From CBDANZ01 sp965197865 (GTDB taxonomy: Bacteria; Acidobacteriota; Vicinamibacteria; Vicinamibacterales; CAVVIG01): a stretch of DNA of 64,000 bases. Where the stretch lies: positions 496,001-560,000 of the forward strand of contig CBDANZ010000002.1 of the NCBI GenBank assembly GCA_965197865.1, in the 5' to 3' direction. This document shows, piece after piece, positions 54,812 to 63,398 of the stretch. The position numbers were made by a program, and so were the translations under genes. The notes below the pieces were generated by a model. That model saw only the letters and a list, made by a program, of their open reading frames with translations, was not told the origin of the DNA and did no database searches. The number at the start of each line of letters is the position of its first letter. Within the stretch, counting starts at the first letter, position 1.

Positions 54812-56143
54812 TCACTCCTTCCGAACGGTTAGCGTCAAGCCGTCAACCTGTGTGACCCAGACCCGCCCGCCCTTGGGAATGGGTTCTTCCGACCTTACCT
54901 CCCAGATTTCTCCACGCATCGAGACCCGTCCGGTCGATCCGGGCTCGAGGGCGGTGATCGCCTGGGCGGACTGGTCGATCATGCCCCTTACGCCGGTGAC
55001 GGCCGGCCGGCGCTGCGCGGTGATAGCCAGGCGCGCAAGCCCGGCGCCAATCCCGACGAATCCTGCGATGACCGGGAGGACAACGCGTAGGCTCAACTGC
55101 AGTTCCGGTGCCGACGAATCCACGAGGATCATCGATCCGAACAAGAGGCTGACCAGGCCGCCCAGAGTCAGCAGGCCGTAGCTCGCCACCGTGAGTTCAA
55201 GGACGAGCATCAGCATGCCAAACAGAATCAGCAGGAGGCCTGCGTAGTTTACCGGCAGCATCTGCAGCGCGAAAAACGCGAGGAGCAGCGAAAGCCCCCC
55301 GACGACGCCCGGCAGGACCGCGCCGGGCGACCAGAGCTCGATGGTCAGGCCGAGCATGCCGAGGCTCAGGAGCAGGTATGCGATGTTCGGGTTTGCGATC
55401 GAGCTGAGCACACGCTGGCGCAGGCTCATCTCGATCGGCACGATCTCGCCGTCGGCCGTGTTGAGCACGACCTCGGTGCCGTCGAAGCGGCGAACGGTAC
55501 GGCCGTCGAGCTTCCGCAAGAGCTCGGGCAGGTCGGCTGCGATGAGGTCCACCAGGGGCGGCGAGGCGTTGAGCGCCTCGCTCTCCGTGAACGCGCGACT
55601 CTCGTTGACGGCCTGCTCGGCGAGCTCCACGTTCCGTCGGCGGCCGTTCGCCAGCGTCCGCGCGTAGGCGGCGACGTCTTGGGCCGCCTTCTTCGACGTC
55701 ACCTCATCGACCGGTTCGCCGCTGCCCGACACCGGATGGGCGGCGCCGATGTGCGTGCCGGGCGCCATCGCGGCCACGTCGGCAGCGATCGTCAGGATGA
55801 AGCCGGCGGAGGCGGCGCGCGCGCCAGAGGGTGCGACCCAGACGACAATTGGCGTTTTCGCCGCGAGCATCTTCGTGACGATGGCGCGGGTCGAATCGAC
55901 GAGCCCGCCAGGCGTCTCCAGCCGGAACACCACGAGCGCGGCGCGTTCGCGGTCGGCGGCTTCCATGGTCTCGATCATGTATTCAGCCGAAACCGGATGG
56001 ATGATGCTGTCGACATCGGCCGAGTAGATCGTGGGCGCCGCAGCGTGCGGCCCCTGCCCATGGATGACGACCGGCGCAAGCCCGGCGCAACCGAGGAAGA
56101 AACCGAGCGTGGCGATCAACGTGCGCGCGCGGAGGGCTAGCAT
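54812..56143 (-). CDS. NfeD-family membrane serine protease (long form)
   Basis: A 443-residue protein: signal peptide, ClpP-like serine protease domain (about residues 40-235; VVFRLETPGGLVDSTR, VAPSGARAASAGFIL with the nucleophile Ser, and Lys in TSKKAAQD), four or five membrane helices (about 250-355), and a C-terminal OB-fold NfeD domain (GEIWEVRSEEPIPKGGRVWV). In the archaeal homologue the protease cleaves the C-terminal region of its partner stomatin. The slipin gene begins at its stop, so the pair is almost certainly functional and co-translated. Starts at ATG 56143. Confidence 0.92.
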   Translation of the reverse strand: MLALRARTLIATLGFFLGCAGLAPVVIHGQGPHAAAPTIYSADVDSIIHPVSAEYMIETMEAADRERAALVVFRLETPGGLVDSTRAIVTKMLAAKTPIVVWVAPSGARAASAGFILTIAADVAAMAPGTHIGAAHPVSGSGEPVDEVTSKKAAQDVAAYARTLANGRRRNVELAEQAVNESRAFTESEALNASPPLVDLIAADLPELLRKLDGRTVRRFDGTEVVLNTADGEIVPIEMSLRQRVLSSIANPNIAYLLLSLGMLGLTIELWSPGAVLPGVVGGLSLLLAFFALQMLPVNYAGLLLILFGMLMLVLELTVASYGLLTLGGLVSLLFGSMILVDSSAPELQLSLRVVLPVIAGFVGIGAGLARLAITAQRRPAVTGVRGMIDQSAQAITALEPGSTGRVSMRGEIWEVRSEEPIPKGGRVWVTQVDGLTLTVRKE

Positions 56144-56185
56144 AAGCAGAAGAAAGACGCTTGCATTATACGTCGTTCCCGTTCA

Positions 56186-56396
56186 TCAGAGGCGGACGCG
56201 TCGTAACCGCAGCACGTTGCCGATAACTGAGACCGAACTTAGCGTCATCGCCGCGCTCGCCCAGATCGGGCTGATGAGCGTGCCGGTTGTCGGTATAGAG
56301 TACAGCCGCTGCCACCGGCACGCCGACGGCGTTGTACACGAAGGCGAGGAACAGGTCCTGGCGGATGTTCCGCATCGTGGCTCGGTTGAGACGCCG
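56186..56396 (-). pseudogene. Copper P-type ATPase C-terminal remnant
   Basis: Frame one reads RRLNRATMRNIRQDLFLAFVYNAVGVPVAAAVLY, the penultimate helices of CopA-like P1B ATPases. After a frameshift another frame gives SPIWASAAMTLSSVSVIGNVLRLRRVRL and a stop at 56186-56188. Nothing of the phosphorylation or transport core remains. Confidence 0.82.
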
Positions 56397-56512
56397 CGCG
56401 CGGATGGTCATGCCGCAGGCCGGATCGGTGTGGATCATGGATCTATGCTTGCGCAACTCGTTGCCGTCGCGAAGGTTGAACGGCGGTAGGGAAGCGCCAC
56501 GCCAATCCAGAG

Positions 56513-56518
56513 TATAAT
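56513..56518 (+). promoter_or_regulatory. Consensus -10 box TATAAT
   Basis: A perfect TATAAT 17 bp before the acylphosphatase ATG, in otherwise GC-rich DNA. No matching -35 hexamer stands out at 16-18 bp. Transcription from here would give a very short leader. It plausibly drives the acylphosphatase-apt pair. Confidence 0.4.
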
Positions 56519-56534
56519 CGTAATTTGCTCGGGC

Positions 56535-56807
56535 ATGCGTCTAGCGCGACGGTACTTCATCAGCGGACGCGTTCAGGGCGTCGGCTTCCGCTTTTTCACC
56601 CAGAGGGCGGCCGCATGCGAGGGGTTGCACGGTTGGGCCTGTAATGTGCCGGACGGTCGCGTCGAGGTCGTGGCGGAAGGCGACGCGGAAGCGCTCGAGC
56701 GATTCGAGCACCGGCTGAGACACGGGCCGCCCGGCGCGCGGGTCGATCACGTCGACATCACCGATCAGGGGGCAAGCGACCAAGACAGCGGCTTCACGAT
56801 CCGCTAG
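56535..56807 (+). CDS. Acylphosphatase
   Basis: A 90-residue cytoplasmic enzyme that hydrolyses carboxyl-phosphate anhydrides. RYFISGRVQGVGFRFFTQRAA contains the phosphate-binding loop and catalytic Arg. GWACNVPDGRVEVVAEG contains the catalytic Asn. Length and fold landmarks are normal. Only 31 bp separate it from apt in the same direction, so the two are likely co-transcribed. Confidence 0.93.
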   Translation: MRLARRYFISGRVQGVGFRFFTQRAAACEGLHGWACNVPDGRVEVVAEGDAEALERFEHRLRHGPPGARVDHVDITDQGASDQDSGFTIR

Positions 56808-56838
56808 TGACGGAACGCTACGGCGTGAGCGAGAACAC

Positions 56839-57378
56839 ATGGCAACTGACGGTCTCAAGGCGATCGACGATCTCAAGAACTGGATCCGCAGCGTTCCAGA
56901 CTTTCCGAAAGCGGGCATTCTCTTCTACGACATCACCACCCTGCTGCAAGAGCCGGTCGGCTTCCGCGCGGCGGTCGAGAGCCTGGCCGTGCCGTTCAGC
57001 GACGAGGGCATCGACCTGGTCGTCGGGATCGAGAGCCGCGGGTTCATCTTCGCTTCGGCGGTGGCTGATCGACTCGGTGCCGGTTTCTCGCCGGTGCGCA
57101 AGTCCGGTAAGCTGCCTTCGAGAACGATACGAGCAACCTACGAGCTCGAATATGGCACCGATGCGCTGGAAATTCACGACGATGCGGTGCGCTCGGGTCA
57201 GAGGGTGCTGATCATCGACGACCTGCTCGCGACGGGCGGCACGGCCCGGGCGACGCTCGATCTGGTGAAGCGGCTGGGCGGCGAAGTTCATGCGCTGGCC
57301 TTCCTGATCGAGCTCGTGACCCTGAACGGGCGGCAGCAGCTCGAGGGCGAACGAATACACACGACTCTTCAATATTGA
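56839..57378 (+). CDS. apt: Adenine phosphoribosyltransferase
   Basis: A 179-residue purine-salvage enzyme that makes AMP from adenine and PRPP. It has the N-terminal IRSVPDFPKAGILFYDITTLL, GIESRGFIFASAVADRLG (adenine side), SPVRKSGKLP, and the PRPP-binding VLIIDDLLATGGTA. The length is typical. It ends in GERIHTTLQY. Part of a small housekeeping pair with the acylphosphatase. Confidence 0.96.
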   Translation: MATDGLKAIDDLKNWIRSVPDFPKAGILFYDITTLLQEPVGFRAAVESLAVPFSDEGIDLVVGIESRGFIFASAVADRLGAGFSPVRKSGKLPSRTIRATYELEYGTDALEIHDDAVRSGQRVLIIDDLLATGGTARATLDLVKRLGGEVHALAFLIELVTLNGRQQLEGERIHTTLQY

Positions 57379-57939
57379 GTGCAGCTCTTCCTCGCGGCGT
57401 TTGTCTTGGTCGTTGCCGCCGAACCACGAGAAATGGCGGGCGTAGATGTGCGTGCGCAGGGCGACGCGGGCTACTTCTTCAAGCACTGCCGGGCCACCTG
57501 CTCGTAGGTCGCGCCGGCCTTGATCGTCAGTGATCCAACCAATCAGAAAAGGTAGAGTAAAGCTAGCGGCCTTGTCGGGGCTGTTAGCTTCGAGAACGAG
57601 GATTACCGTGTGTTCGGGTTCGTTGACAAAGTCCGCCAGGAGCGTCACGCGATGTTTGGCGGCATTGTCTACGGTGAAAAGGTGCGAAAGCTGGCGAACT
57701 ATCTCGGGTTGTTGGTCGGGCACATTTCCGCACTGTGCGTGTGCTGGATCAAATATAGGCCCATCGGCGCCTCCTCGGAAGTTTCGTCTCTGGCCGGGTG
57801 AGTCTAGCATCGCCCCCCCCGCCCTCCCCACCCGGCGCGTGGTCGCCCGGTACTGGATCGGGGTCTTCTCTCAGAATTTCTACAGATCGCGAGCTGCAAG
57901 GCCGATACACACGCTAGATCCACCGAGTCGGAGTCGGAC
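57379..57939. other. 561-bp region without an identified gene
   Basis: Between apt and bactofilin. A long minus-strand frame (57831 towards 57380, with LLADFVNEPEHTVILVLEA and ALRTHIYARHFSWFGGND) has protein-like character but runs antisense through apt and has no recognisable family. It might be the end of a truncated gene. No RNA gene is seen. Confidence 0.4.
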
Positions 57940-58392
57940 ATGTGGAATCGAAGCCTATCGCCCATGAATGAAGAAGCGCGACCCTCGGAGAGCACGGTCA
58001 CTGGGAATCGCCCGCCTGAGGAACGACGGGTCGTGGCATGGGTTGGCAAGGGTGTGGTCTTCAAGGGCGATTTACTCAGCTCGGAGGACATGACGGTCGA
58101 TGGCCGTGTTGAAGGAACGATCCAACTGCGCGATCACGGCCTGACGATCGGACCCGACGCGGACATCCGAGCCGACATTGTTGCCAAGACCGTCACGGTG
58201 CTGGGTGCGATGGTCGGCGCCATCACCGCCAGCGACAAGGTCGACATCAGGGAAACGGGCTCCGTGGAGGGCGACATCATTGCTCCGCGGGTGGCGATGG
58301 CCGATGGGGCCGTGATGCGGGGCCGCGTGGATACCTCGAACCGGAAGGCCGATCAGAACCGCTCGCAGTCTGCGCTTTCCGTCGCGGTCTGA
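57940..58392 (+). CDS. Bactofilin
   Basis: A 150-residue cytoskeletal protein. A flexible N-terminus is followed by WVGKGVVFKGDLLSSEDMTVDGRVEGTIQ and repeated six-residue strands of a right-handed beta-helix (LTIGPDADIRADIVAKTVTVLGAM in short steps), then a polar tail. Bactofilins polymerise without nucleotide and organise envelope growth or polarity. An in-frame ATG at 57964 is an alternative start; neither has a strong ribosome site. Confidence 0.9.
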   Translation: MWNRSLSPMNEEARPSESTVTGNRPPEERRVVAWVGKGVVFKGDLLSSEDMTVDGRVEGTIQLRDHGLTIGPDADIRADIVAKTVTVLGAMVGAITASDKVDIRETGSVEGDIIAPRVAMADGAVMRGRVDTSNRKADQNRSQSALSVAV

Positions 58393-58525
58393 GGAGTGCA
58401 CTCGACCCGGCAGGAAACCAGTACCCCTCGGACGCATTTCCCGGTCGATCGACTCGTACTTGCGACCTGCGGCACGAGGCCGGGAGCGGCAAGGTTACGG
58501 TAAACTAGAATCTTGCTGACCAGAT

Positions 58526-58570
58526 GCGCCCGTAGTTCAGCGGATAGAGCACCCGCCTCCTAAGCGCACC
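58526..58570 (+). tRNA. tRNA-Arg(CCU) fragment, 3' half deleted
   Basis: GCGCCCGTAGTTCAGCGG and ATAGAGCACCCGCCTCCTAAGC form the acceptor 5' strand, D-arm and anticodon arm through CCU. The sequence then jumps to GCGCACC, resembling the very end of the acceptor strand plus part of CCA. The variable loop and T-arm are missing, so it cannot be functional. tRNA-Arg(CCU) genes are frequent integration sites, and a foreign-looking segment follows. Confidence 0.7.
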
Positions 58571-58761
58571 GGATTGACAGTGACTCGCAGCCGACCTCTG
58601 AAAAAAGGAGCCGGCTGTCTTTCCCCAACCGCTCGTCAAGGCTGATTCAGGCGGCGTGGTTCGGAAGAGTTTGCACAACGTCGCACACCTGGAAAATGCC
58701 CAGGGCAGCGTGGCGCCCACGCGAGCTCTGACGCGCATATGTCCAATAAGGAGAATCCACT

Positions 58762-58908
58762 GTGGAAACGAAAGAAACATGTAAAGAACATATGAAGTCG
58801 ACACAAGAACTGATTCCTGACGAGGAAATCTATTACAGAGGGGAGGGCCATCGTTCCCGGCGTTCCTTTCAGGCTTCCTCCCCAAATTCGGCAGGTGGAC
58901 GTCAGTGA
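58762..58908 (+). CDS. Small ORF in AT-richer island
   Basis: A 48-codon ORF starting with GTG eight bases after a strong AAGGAG. It is rich in Lys and Glu (ETKETCKEHMKSTQELIPDEE) and its base composition is clearly lower in GC than its surroundings. It overlaps the start of the next ORF by 14 bases. Not recognised; it may be a cargo or control gene of a lost mobile element. Confidence 0.4.
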   Translation: METKETCKEHMKSTQELIPDEEIYYRGEGHRSRRSFQASSPNSAGGRQ

Positions 58909-59263
58909 GGACCCTTATGCTTTCGCGCGGCTCCTGCTGGAGATTCGGGGTGCTGCTGGCCTGTCCCGCGCTGAAGTAGCCCGCCGAATCGGCGTCACGC
59001 CAGGAACGCTGAAGCAATACGAATACGGTCGGCGTGGTCGCTACGCTGCCGTCCGGGCCCTCCACATAGATCGACCAGCCTCTTTCCGAGCATGGGGTGT
59101 CAACGCGCTAGCGTTTTGGCGCGGGTTCCCGCCAACCATCTGGATTTTGGTGGAAGTGATCGTCAACGGCAAGAAGGCCCTCGGTAACGTCTATCCGCAG
59201 ATGCGGGGCCCGGTGCAGAGCAGCACGGTGTTTCTGGCGTTCTCGGAATCGTGGATTAAGTAG
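58895..59263 (+). pseudogene. Chimeric ORF: truncated HTH protein joined to duplicated gene end
   Basis: The first 60 or so codons encode an XRE-type helix-turn-helix (FARLLLEIRGAAGLSRAEVARRIGVTP in short segments, then TLKQYEYGRRGR). From about 59151 the frame continues into EVIVNGKKALGNVYPQM and ends FSESWIK, the last 37 codons of the unknown protein at 18900-19562. The joint marks the left edge of the segmental duplication. The product is an accidental fusion and unlikely to be functional as the original enzyme or regulator, though a short HTH protein could still be made. Confidence 0.8.
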
Positions 59264-59303
59264 TGGATCAAGTACTTTCATCCTTTCAGGGACTAGCAGT
59301 CCG

Positions 59304-60670
59304 TATATGGACTCCTCCCGGTGATCAAGCGAGTGGGTCGTGACGGTCGGTCCTTCGCGTCGGTTGCGGTCGTATATCCGGCCTGTCCGTGGAGAGCCTT
59401 TGCCTCCTGGCCAACATGGATAGTCGCGCACCGCGGGCCAATCGTGGTGCCGGCGTCGAGCGCCAGGGCTGCTATCGGCCTGATGCGGTGTCGGTCGGAC
59501 CGAAGGGCCATGTCAGGGTCACTCGCTCAGCATCTCGCGTGGAGGTGTAGCTCGGGTTACGCCGCGTCCGGCAGTGCGCAGGGCACATCCTTGTGCCAAA
59601 CCGCCCAAACGAGTCGGCCGAGTTTGTTCGCCACGGCAATCGTGGCTTTGTTGTAGCCGCGCCGCGCGTGCACCGTCATCGCCCAGTGGTGCAGACGCGT
59701 GAGGGGCTGCTGGGCCGCCCGGCGCCGGTGGGCCGACGCGAGCACCGCGCGCGCGCCGTGGGTGAGTAAGCACCGGAGATACACGTCCCCGCGTTTACTG
59801 ATCCCCCCGAGGCGCCGCCGCTGCCCACTCGAGTACTCGCGCGGCGTCAGGCCGAGCCAGCTGGCAAACTGGCGCGCGCGCCGGAATGCGTGGATGTGCC
59901 CGACGGTGCCGACGAGGGCCGTGGGGGTCAACAGCCCAATCCCGGGAATCGTCCGCAGTCGCATCACGACGGGGTCGGCGTCGGCCAGGGCGCAATTCCC
60001 GTTCCAGGCCGGCAATCCGAGCCTCAATCGCCCGCACTTCCTCGTGGACGCTCGTGAGCACCTGCCGCAGATGCCTCGGCAACACGGTGGCCGCCTCGTC
60101 GAGCAGCACAGGCAAGGCCCGCAGCGCCGCACAGGCCCCCGCCGGCAGCAGCAGCCCCTGTTCCCGCAAGAGCCCGCGTAACACATTGATGCGCGCCGTC
60201 CGCGTCGTCATCCACTGCTCGCGCACCCGGTGCAGCGCCACGAGCGCTTGCTGCTCGACCCGCTTCACCGGGACACGGGGTATCTCGCCCGACCGGATCG
60301 CCTCCGCATCCGCCCGGTCCGTCTTGTTGCGCCGCACGTAGGGCCGCACGTACGCCGGGGGCACGAGGGTGACGCGATGGCCGTGTTGCTGGGCAACCCG
60401 CCCCCAGTAGTGGGCGGTGCCACACGCCTCCATCACCACATGGGTCGGCGGCGTCTGCGCGAGAAAGCGGGCGAACCGTGCGCGGTTGAGTCGCTGGCGC
60501 GACCACACGCGCCACCGGGCATTGGCGATCGCCAGCTCGAACACGGACTTTGCCAGGTCAACGGCCACTGCCGTAGCATCCATTTCGGTTTCCTCCTGGT
60601 TGTGGCTGATGGGCATCAGCTGATGCGGCACATCATGCCGCATCGGAACCGGGAGGAGTCCATACCATCA
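59304..60670 (-). mobile_element. IS110-family (IS1111-type) insertion sequence
   Basis: About 1,367 bp inserted in the MITE terminal repeat. Subterminal inverted repeats ATGGACTCCTCCCGGT (59307-59322) and its complement at 60648-60663 lie a few bases inside the ends, as in the IS1111 subgroup. There is no clear target duplication beyond one shared T. The transposase gene is frameshifted. Confidence 0.88.
59557..60583 (-). pseudogene. IS110-family transposase, frameshifted
   Basis: A DEDD-type transposase read in two frames. The first, from ATG 60583 (AGGAGGAAACC upstream), has VAVDLAKSVFELAIAN, VVMEACGTAHYWGRVA, and RRNKTDRADAEAI with the acidic residues, and runs to GLERELR. The second, from about 59990, continues ALADADPVVMRLRTIPGIGLLTP, FASWLGLTPREYSSGQ and GDVYLRCLLTHGAR to the C-terminal Ser region. 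A small indel near 59990 (TTGCGCCCTGG) breaks the gene. Both halves are otherwise well conserved. Confidence 0.87.
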
Positions 60671-61035
60671 TGGTGAAAGTCCGTCTGCATTCGACGAGCG
60701 ATGCATCCTCGTGGCCTGCGTTGCTCCTCCATCAAATACAGGCGGTATTCTTTTGGTCGTCGCGCCTTGCCCGCGAGGCGCCTCGCTCGTCTCGGTGCAG
60801 CGCCCGACTTTCACCACGGACTGCTAGGGATTCGGGAGAGGAAGCATTCCTGATGAGGGAGAAGAGGGGGTGAGGAAGCGCTTGCCTCGGTCGAACTGTG
60901 ATAAAGTTACCATCGTCGGCATTACACATCGAAGTGGGCTCCGCGGGGTGAATGGTGCGGATGGGGAATGGGGCAAGAGCGGTCGGCATTATCGCAAGCA
61001 GGCCAGCACGTAGCGAAGTGAAAAGGGAGGTTCTG

Positions 61036-62310
61036 ATGAGGCGTCGATTTGTCGCGTTCATTGGGGCACTGGTGGTCGCGATCGCACTTTTCGGGCTGAC
61101 GACGATCCCCGTTGCGGGGCAGGCCCCGGCGGCCCCGGGGACGACGAAGGCTGCAGCGGCGGAAGGCACGCTGACGACACCGTGGGGTGCTCCGGACCTG
61201 CAGGGGATCTGGACCCAAACGGAACGGGTCCCCCTGCAGCGCGCTGCTCGCTACAAGGGAAGGGAGTTTCTCACGGCCGAGGAAATCGCCACACGCGACG
61301 CGAAGCGCGCGGTGATGCAACGGCGTAGTTACCGCGAGAAGGTCGGCACCTACATCGACGTCGCCGCGGCCTACGGCGCGGAGTTCTTAACGGTGTTCCC
61401 GACGGGCCGGCGCACGGGGATGATTGTGGATCCGCCGGATGGGAGAATGCCTCCCTTCACGCCGGAGGCGCTGAAGAGGAGGCGTGAAATAGGGCTCTTT
61501 GTGAGGGCCCTCCTGCAGGCCACCCCAGCGTGTAAGAACCCCACCCACCCGCATTGCCGCGGCGGCAAGTACGGGCCGATTGCACCGGAGTACAGCCAGC
61601 GGATGCCGTACTACAATATGTCGGGTGTGGGTTTCCACAATCGCCACGAGCATCCGGAGGAGCAAGCCATGGGGTGGCGTTGTCTGAGGTCCAACTTGCC
61701 CGTCACGGGTGGGTATCGACAGATTATCCAGTCGCCTCAATCCATTTCCGTGTCCATCGACGTGGGCCAGGGGCAAAGCTTCCAGCGCGTGGTGAACATC
61801 ACCGATAGCCCGCATCTGTCTTCAAGGGTCCGCCAGTGGTGGGGGGACTCGCGCGCCCGCTGGGAGGGCAAGACGCTCGTCATCGACACGACCAATTTCA
61901 ACGACAAGGTGGACTATCAATCAGCCCGCCAGGACCTGCATCTCATCGAGCGCTACACGCTCCGTGACGCGGATACCCTTGAGTACCGCGTCACACTCGA
62001 CGACCTGACGGCCTGGACAAAACCGTGGACCTTCGTTGCGGAGCTGAAAAGGCAGCCTGATTCCGCGAATCGCTTCTATCCGGAGCCGCGGTGTCACGAG
62101 GGAAAGGTCGTGCATTCGAATGACCTCACGGCAGCGCGCGCCGACGAGAAGGCGTTCAAAGAGGGAAAGGGCCCGCATCCGGCCACAATGGACAAATCGA
62201 CGATGGGGGCGGATAACGACGAGAATGAAGGCGAGACCGGCGGCGCGCAGCGCATCTTGCCGCCCGAGGACCTTGTGAACCAGTACGAGACGGCCGGCAG
62301 CACCAAGTGA
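61036..62310 (+). CDS. PDLQGIW-family secreted protein, subfamily B copy 2
   Basis: A 424-residue exported protein nearly identical to the gene at 21073-22362. It has the same leader (GGGAGG before the ATG), TPWGAPDLQGIWTQTE, GMIVDPPDGRMPP, PYYNMSGVGFHNRHE and the C-terminal WEGKTLVIDTTNF, HLIERYTLRDADTLEY and YPEPRCHEGK. Differences cluster in a few loops and the last 30 codons (ending NQYETAGSTK). The stop is followed after 59 bp by a subfamily C gene, an arrangement not found at copy 1. Function unknown. Confidence 0.82.
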   Translation: MRRRFVAFIGALVVAIALFGLTTIPVAGQAPAAPGTTKAAAAEGTLTTPWGAPDLQGIWTQTERVPLQRAARYKGREFLTAEEIATRDAKRAVMQRRSYREKVGTYIDVAAAYGAEFLTVFPTGRRTGMIVDPPDGRMPPFTPEALKRRREIGLFVRALLQATPACKNPTHPHCRGGKYGPIAPEYSQRMPYYNMSGVGFHNRHEHPEEQAMGWRCLRSNLPVTGGYRQIIQSPQSISVSIDVGQGQSFQRVVNITDSPHLSSRVRQWWGDSRARWEGKTLVIDTTNFNDKVDYQSARQDLHLIERYTLRDADTLEYRVTLDDLTAWTKPWTFVAELKRQPDSANRFYPEPRCHEGKVVHSNDLTAARADEKAFKEGKGPHPATMDKSTMGADNDENEGETGGAQRILPPEDLVNQYETAGSTK

Positions 62311-62369
62311 GGCGGGCAGGCAGCGCGGCTGTTACGAGCGAGAGAACCGGACGATAAGGAGGGGGCCAG

Positions 62370-63398
62370 ATGAAAAATCAGTTTTTCGCGGTCATGGGTG
62401 CGCTGATAGCGGTGCTGGCGGTGTCGCTCGCGCCGGTCTTCGTCGCGGCCCAGAACTCCGCGGGCGCGGCGGCCCAAGCATACACGCCGCCCCAGACCCC
62501 GTGGGGCGAGCCGGACCTCCAAGGCATCTGGAGCCGCAACAGCGAGGCGCCGTTGGAACGCCCGGAGGAGTATGCCGGGAGAGCGTTTTTGACCGACGAG
62601 GAAGTGGCGGCGCTGGACACGAAGAGTGCGCTGGAGCCGACGCGTACGGGTCCCCCCCCCGCGGGGAACCCCGGCACCTACAATGCGGTCTTTAACTCGA
62701 TCCTCAAGAGGAGCAGGCGCACGTCGCTGATTATCGATCCCCCGGATGGGAAAATACCCCTCCTGGTGGGTGGGGCCGAGAATCCTCCCCGGGTGCGCAG
62801 CGCCTCGAGAATCTCCGACGGTCCCGAGGATCGAGGCTGGCCCGAGCGGTGTCTCGGCAACACACTGCCCGATTTCGGATCAGGTGATTTTGGTTCCGGC
62901 ACGTCGCGGCTGGTTCAATCGCCGGGCTATGTGACCATCTACGTCGAGTATGGCCACGGGGGCGGAGCCGTGCGCATCATCCACACGGACGGGAGTCCGC
63001 ATCTGCCTCCTCAGATCCACCAACGGTTGGGGGACTCGCGGGGCCGGTGGGAGGGCAATACCCTGGTCGTCGACACCACCAACTTTAGCCCCGGGGCGGA
63101 GATCCAGACGATCGGGCAATGGACCCTCGGTGAGCGAGGCTCCAAGGGGCACTTGCATCTAGTGGAACGCTTCACGCGGGTGGATGCCAACACGTTAGAG
63201 CGCGAAATCACGATCGACGATCCGACGACGTGGACACGACCCTGGACCGTCCTCCTTGAGTTGGGGAAGAACGACGAGCGGGCAAACCGGATCTATGAGT
63301 CCAGTTGTCACGAGGGGAACTTCGGCATGCTGGGGATTCTCGCGGGAGCTCGCGCCCAGGAGAAGAAGGCCGCGCAAGCCGCTGCGAAGCAGCCGTAA
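62370..63398 (+). CDS. PDLQGIW-family secreted protein, subfamily C copy 3
   Basis: A 342-residue exported paralog of the genes at 30281 and 33109: signal peptide to VFVAAQ, TPWGEPDLQGIWSRNSEAP, SLIIDPPDGKIPL, RCLGNTLPDFGSGDFG, GDSRGRWEGNTLVVD, LHLVERFTRVDANT and SSCHEGNFG. The upstream leader (GGCGGGCAGGCAGCGCGG...GGAGGGGGCCAG) matches copy 1, while the loop and 3' flank match copy 2, so the gene is a mosaic. AAGGAGGGGG precedes the ATG. Function unknown. Confidence 0.82.
   Translation: MKNQFFAVMGALIAVLAVSLAPVFVAAQNSAGAAAQAYTPPQTPWGEPDLQGIWSRNSEAPLERPEEYAGRAFLTDEEVAALDTKSALEPTRTGPPPAGNPGTYNAVFNSILKRSRRTSLIIDPPDGKIPLLVGGAENPPRVRSASRISDGPEDRGWPERCLGNTLPDFGSGDFGSGTSRLVQSPGYVTIYVEYGHGGGAVRIIHTDGSPHLPPQIHQRLGDSRGRWEGNTLVVDTTNFSPGAEIQTIGQWTLGERGSKGHLHLVERFTRVDANTLEREITIDDPTTWTRPWTVLLELGKNDERANRIYESSCHEGNFGMLGILAGARAQEKKAAQAAAKQP

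Larger units (their letters stand above)
59294..60826. mobile_element. MITE copy 2, interrupted by an IS110 element
   Basis: The same CTAG-bounded MITE as at 4247-4410. The left piece TAGCAGTCCG (59294-59303) and the remainder from TGGTGAAAGTCC (60671) to CGGACTGCTA (60826) are separated by an IS110-family element inserted in the left terminal repeat. Outside, the sequence reads GGGA-CTAG and CTAG-GGATTCGGGAG. The related locus at 20896-20915 reads GGGACTAGGGATTCGGGAG with no element, so it preserves the empty site. Confidence 0.88.

Noticed and set aside
53919..55181. A 420-codon plus-strand ORF
   Set aside because: It is antisense to the slipin and NfeD genes, both of which have complete motifs and normal lengths.
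56818..57831. A 337-codon minus-strand ORF
   Set aside because: Half of it is antisense to apt. The other half has protein-like character but no recognisable family, so it is described only as an unidentified stretch.
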